Shown piece after piece: positions 42,501 through 43,901 of a DNA stretch of 43,901 bases. Source of the DNA: Brasilonema sp. CT11 (GTDB lineage: Bacteria > Cyanobacteriota > Cyanobacteriia > Cyanobacteriales > Nostocaceae); contig NZ_JABXYX010000028.1 in NCBI RefSeq assembly GCF_017982655.1, positions 1 through 43,901 of the forward strand, given 5' to 3'. The notes beneath the pieces are model-generated. The model was not told the origin of the DNA, searched no databases, and worked only from the letters and a program-made list of their open reading frames with translations. Position numbers and translations under genes: made by a program. Every line of letters begins with the position of its first letter. The first letter of the stretch is position 1.

Positions 42501-43901
42501 ATCAGGTTTCTCAGGAATTTGGCATCTTGTACCTGTCCTTGCAGCTTGGCAGAAATTGCTGAAATCACGCCATTGTCACACTTTTGCGCGGGTAGAAAAG
42601 CGACTGTTCGCTGGGAGGTTTTTACCAAATGGCGCAGAAACATCGATTTGCCTAAACCAGAGTCGCCCTCTAAGACGATTTGCCCGGTGATATCGGGTAG
42701 TGCTTGGGTTACTGCTACAATTTCTGATGTCACTGGAACTTTCACAAGAGATTCGGGAAAGTAAGTTTGTTCATTGAAATTGTTTAATCCCGCATCTGCT
42801 AGCAAGATCGGTGTGAATGGTTCAAACAATCTGCGGCGCAGGTAAGGAACCCAAGTCAGGAGTAAGCCGATATAGCCAAAACCGAGAATCCGCCTTAACC
42901 ACGGGTTCCAGAAAATTGGCTGAACTTGGGGAGATTTGGGATAGGCAATAATGAGGAGAAGCCAAATCGCAAGGTGAGTGAGGATGATGTTTCTAGCAAG
43001 GGAAAACCAGTCCCGAAATTCCAGAGAACTGATGACTGACTGCACCGATGCAGCCTGGGTGGAGTTTTCTTTATCTGCTTTAAGGTTGTTATAGTGACGT
43101 TGCAGTAATCTGATGTCCTGTGCTTTCCAAGAGACTTTGTTGGCAACTACGGCAATCTGTTCTGCGAGTTCTTTGCGCAAGTCTGGCGTAGATTCACTAA
43201 TTTTCCAGGTTTTATCAAACAAATTCATTATATTCCTGCCCTGGTCAAGGGTCAGCTTTTCTGGTTTACTTTTGGGCTTACCAACCCATCGCATGAGAGT
43301 TTCCACATTTTGCTCACCACGACCAATAAAATGAGCGAGGAATCTGAGTTGAACAACTTCTGAAGGATATTGCTGAACTGCGTCTAGAACCTGCACAATC
43401 AATGACAACTTTTGGTGAGCTAACTTTGGAAGTGCCGATGCTGCGGCACGTCGGACAGATGTGTCAGAATCTTTGAGCAGTTTGGCAACATCTGGGGCAA
43501 AGTTTGTCGCTTTCATCTGCCCCAGTGCCTCTACTGCGGCACCTCGGACAGATGTGTCAGAATCTTTGAGCAGTTTGGCAACATCTGGGGCAAAGTTTGT
43601 CGCTTTCATCTGCCCCAGTGCCCCTACTGCGGCACCTCGGACAGATGTGTCAGAATTTTTGAGCAGTTTGGCAACATCTGGGGCAAAGTTTGTCGCTTTC
43701 ATCTGCCCCAGTGCCTCTGCTGCGGCACCTCGGACAGTAGTGTCAGAATTTTTGAGCAGTTTGGCAACATCTGGGGCAAAGTTTGTCGCTTTCATCTGCC
43801 CCAGTGCCGATGCTGCGGCACCTCGGACATTAGTGTCAGAATTTTTGAGCAGTTTGGCAACATCTGGGGCAATGTTTGTCGCTTTCATCTGCCCCAGTGC
43901 C
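39521..43901 (-). CDS. HEAT-TM-NACHT-AAA dual NTPase (STAND type), 5' end outside the window
   Basis: At least 1459 codons; the frame stays open past 43901, so the true start is not seen. Positions count from Met at 43888. Residues 1-155: five 31-residue HEAT-like units (MKATNFAPDVAKLLKNSDT then VRGAAAEALGQ), nearly identical in DNA. About 299-318 and 333-350: two membrane helices (ILTHLAIWLLLIIAY; ILGFGYIGLLLTWVPYL). About 403-535: NACHT-type NTPase with Walker A GDSGLGKS and Walker B VDICIDGLNEV. 536-659: in-frame repeat insertion. About 660-900: helical NACHT-associated region ending in a possible arm (FRHDKIMEFFLVQNF). About 930-1035: an unassigned alpha/beta domain. About 1055-1330: a second ATPase (FFGRTELL, Walker A GLRKSGKTS, Walker B LCFLDEVERI). 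The C-terminus may be winged-helix-like. Overlaps the downstream ATPase gene. The architecture fits a membrane-tethered sensor/defence NTPase; function not shown. Confidence 0.88.
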   Translation of the reverse strand, partial: ALGQMKATNIAPDVAKLLKNSDTNVRGAAASALGQMKATNFAPDVAKLLKNSDTTVRGAAAEALGQMKATNFAPDVAKLLKNSDTSVRGAAVGALGQMKATNFAPDVAKLLKDSDTSVRGAAVEALGQMKATNFAPDVAKLLKDSDTSVRRAAASALPKLAHQKLSLIVQVLDAVQQYPSEVVQLRFLAHFIGRGEQNVETLMRWVGKPKSKPEKLTLDQGRNIMNLFDKTWKISESTPDLRKELAEQIAVVANKVSWKAQDIRLLQRHYNNLKADKENSTQAASVQSVISSLEFRDWFSLARNIILTHLAIWLLLIIAYPKSPQVQPIFWNPWLRRILGFGYIGLLLTWVPYLRRRLFEPFTPILLADAGLNNFNEQTYFPESLVKVPVTSEIVAVTQALPDITGQIVLEGDSGLGKSMFLRHLVKTSQRTVAFLPAQKCDNGVISAISAKLQGQVQDAKFLRNLIYYGAVDICIDGLNEVTADTRAKVSQFVESYFRGNIIMTTQPLDWIPPSTAKKYELQPLEREQIQQFLMSRQQNLTLPYRASLSLVRRGKDFSEVKSENEVLNNRNLTQRDRVSLWLIRNLTLPYRASLSLLRRGKDFSEVKSENEVLNNRNLTLPYRASLSLLRRGKDFREAKSEGEVKSEGEVKSEGEVKSEGEVKSKTTAGEGFQDYEQACSRYITAAFSDQQSAEDLAAAKRILSNPMDLTLVALMLSQGKQPDLFRLQEQQYQLMAAEYLREWKHEFPLKKFSQAVYQMRLNDESAIPADEFRQELISMEDEKYKMVVSRQWEDAEGEAQKSWYFRHDKIMEFFLVQNFLGEGEEIEERVNQHISEPRFRGVYLLLANLLPLDAALELRERLIEYAANTKDHTLSDTFVQLFYLRLPQQWTQDGALKRLLQQQEQKTKYSDLVTQFLELVDAKIKRENSLHLTIETIEGSLSPYTPLPLLLTIDTPTDKDVIQLVQISEKLALDYSERVGILFYKVSPDTTARMETAKVRLRDHFVLIPIPLAQVEQALPNQDECRGLLEVYSDRYLQRADFFDDRNAISDTFSFFGRTELLQRLAEKLLRFQGVGLFGLRKSGKTSVLLQLGFMLREHPVIHIDLQRYGGSRYYGAALFNDILQRLSTLENEVQLPQFQPFPQDKPAAELTGEFIQRVIDFVSAIQQNKKYKLPILCFLDEVERIIPTPEDSREKAEEFNACFGALRVLCQEQRQLSILVADVHPDCNRINSWEQKGVATNPVFSFFKEVFLPPFSEDETKDMLINIGKLMALEFDEVTPRQIHRQSGGHPFVSRQLARFLTEKINKNQDKNPKSSESGNMLIEWAIVEPYLEKTLSQKGELKNYLEKSIWEDLEKRDFEVAIALLRVIACNENLSNGIPEQALLNQLKSRFSVNQCLDACLWLTNVGLLYDEELKHQDLYQIRIPLLSRWIQMQMTEGDIEKCKIFQQNAHLTTSE
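41912..41983 (-). repeat. 18-bp in-frame tandem repeat (4 copies)
   Basis: Four exact copies of CACCTCACCCTCGCTTTT, encoding repeated KSEGEV on the minus strand. The fourth copy is also the first 18 bp of the adjoining 84-bp palindromic element, so the tandem array looks like an expansion of the element's end. Confidence 0.95.
41966..42049 (-). repeat. 84-bp palindromic element, in-gene copy A
   Basis: Runs from the ACCTCACCCTCGC end to GGGCAGGGTGAGGTT. The core CCCTCTCCTTAGCAAGGAGAGGG is a perfect-arm hairpin, followed by GCCCGATAGGGC, another. 84 bp equals 28 codons, so the reading frame is preserved. Confidence 0.92.
42062..42145 (-). repeat. 84-bp palindromic element, in-gene copy B
   Basis: AACCTCATTCTCGCTTTTGA to GGGCAGGGTGAGGTT. 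The terminal 7 bp AACCTCA/TGAGGTT are inverted. It is separated from copy A by the 12-bp spacer CCGGTTGTTCAA. Confidence 0.93.
42146..42199 (-). repeat. Spacer with a truncated, diverged copy of the element
   Basis: 54 bp. On the minus strand AACCTTACCCAGCGCGATCG then CGTATCCCTGTGG parallels the first half of the element (AACCTCACCCTGCCCTATCG then GGCATCCCTCTCC). Changes are paired, so the GCCC-TATC-GGGC hairpin has become GCGCGATCGCGT. It encodes NLTQRDRVSLWLIR. Confidence 0.65.
42200..42283 (-). repeat. 84-bp palindromic element, in-gene copy C
   Basis: Nearly identical to copy B (AACCTCATTCTCGCTTTTGA to GGGCAGGGTGAGG), preceded by the same GGTTGTTCA spacer. It encodes NLTLPYRASLSLLRRGKDF and SEVKSENEV. 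Confidence 0.93.
43424..43888 (-). repeat. Five 93-bp near-identical HEAT-coding repeats
   Basis: Unit boundaries (minus strand starts): 43888, 43795, 43702, 43609 and 43516. Units differ at only a few positions, such as AGTG versus TCTG and GATG, and GTAGTG versus GATGTG. The last 13 bases of the window read the end of a further upstream unit (ALGQ), so the array continues outside. Confidence 0.95.

Noticed and set aside
43886-43888. ATG at 43888 as the true start of the large NTPase
   Set aside because: The frame is open to the window edge and the preceding codons (ALGQ) continue the HEAT repeat; this Met is the first residue of a repeat unit.
43424-43901. Regular 93-bp repeats as a possible CRISPR array
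   Set aside because: There are no unique spacers. The unit is a multiple of three inside an open frame and encodes HEAT motifs.

Overview
The window reads as the chromosome of a filamentous, probably heterocyst-type cyanobacterium (Nostocales; Scytonema/Brasilonema/Tolypothrix-like). Support: many HIP1 sites (GCGATCGC), abundant 7-8-nt tandem repeats and dispersed GC-rich palindromes between genes, and cyanobacteria/plastid-lineage families (CRR7-like, LPA1/Rep27-type DUF3493, GUN4, DUF3386, Mg-type HemB, fused ModBC). No rRNA, phage or CRISPR locus is seen. There is one tRNA (Thr-CGT).

Layout. 1-2.9 kb: repeat-rich edge, crr7-like gene, a REC-GGDEF response regulator, tRNA-Thr and a DUF3493 membrane protein. 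3.2-4.7 kb: a TnpB-only IS200/IS605-type element with a left-end hairpin, an intact nuclease gene and a right-end/omega-RNA-like region. 4.8-10.4 kb: two small membrane ORFs, then an RND efflux pair (adaptor plus HAE1-type pump). 10.5-14 kb: a GUN4-domain protein, a 1.1-kb repeat-rich gap, and a secreted beta-helix/SLH protein. 14.5-21 kb: housekeeping genes (uvrC, a zinc-ribbon protein, rlmN, an alkyltransferase-like protein, a MIF-type tautomerase, cobM). 21-27 kb: a candidate sRNA, DUF3386, a GAF histidine kinase, an RHH-like small protein and lepA. 27-33.9 kb: a MATE transporter, a GNAT remnant, a MAPEG protein, a photolyase-N-like protein, fused modBC, a molbindin and a small secreted protein. 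34-38 kb: hemB and a three-gene unit (CobW-like P-loop protein plus two metallophosphoesterase-like proteins). Each has a near-identical Fur/Zur-type operator at its 5' end. 38.4-43.9 kb: a two-gene NTPase module. It is a large HEAT-TM-NACHT-AAA protein whose 5' end lies outside the window, overlapping a stand-alone AAA/winged-helix ATPase.

The most striking part is the last module. The big NTPase begins (within the window) with five 93-bp HEAT units that are almost identical in DNA. Its NACHT region has been invaded in frame by at least three 84-bp copies of a palindromic element, plus an 18-bp tandem expansion of that element's end. An intergenic relative of the element lies upstream of modBC. 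The architecture fits STAND-type conflict/defence systems known to be enriched in multicellular bacteria, but function here is inferred, not shown.

Other coherent units: the adaptor/pump operon; molybdate uptake (ModBC) next to a molbindin with its own promoter and terminator; and a likely Fur-family regulon joining tetrapyrrole synthesis (hemB) to a CobW-like protein and phosphoesterases. Repeats have affected coding sequence repeatedly (RND pump, ModBC linker, CobW-like gene, phosphoesterase 3' end, tnpB 3' end, NACHT gene). That appears to be a general trait of this genome.
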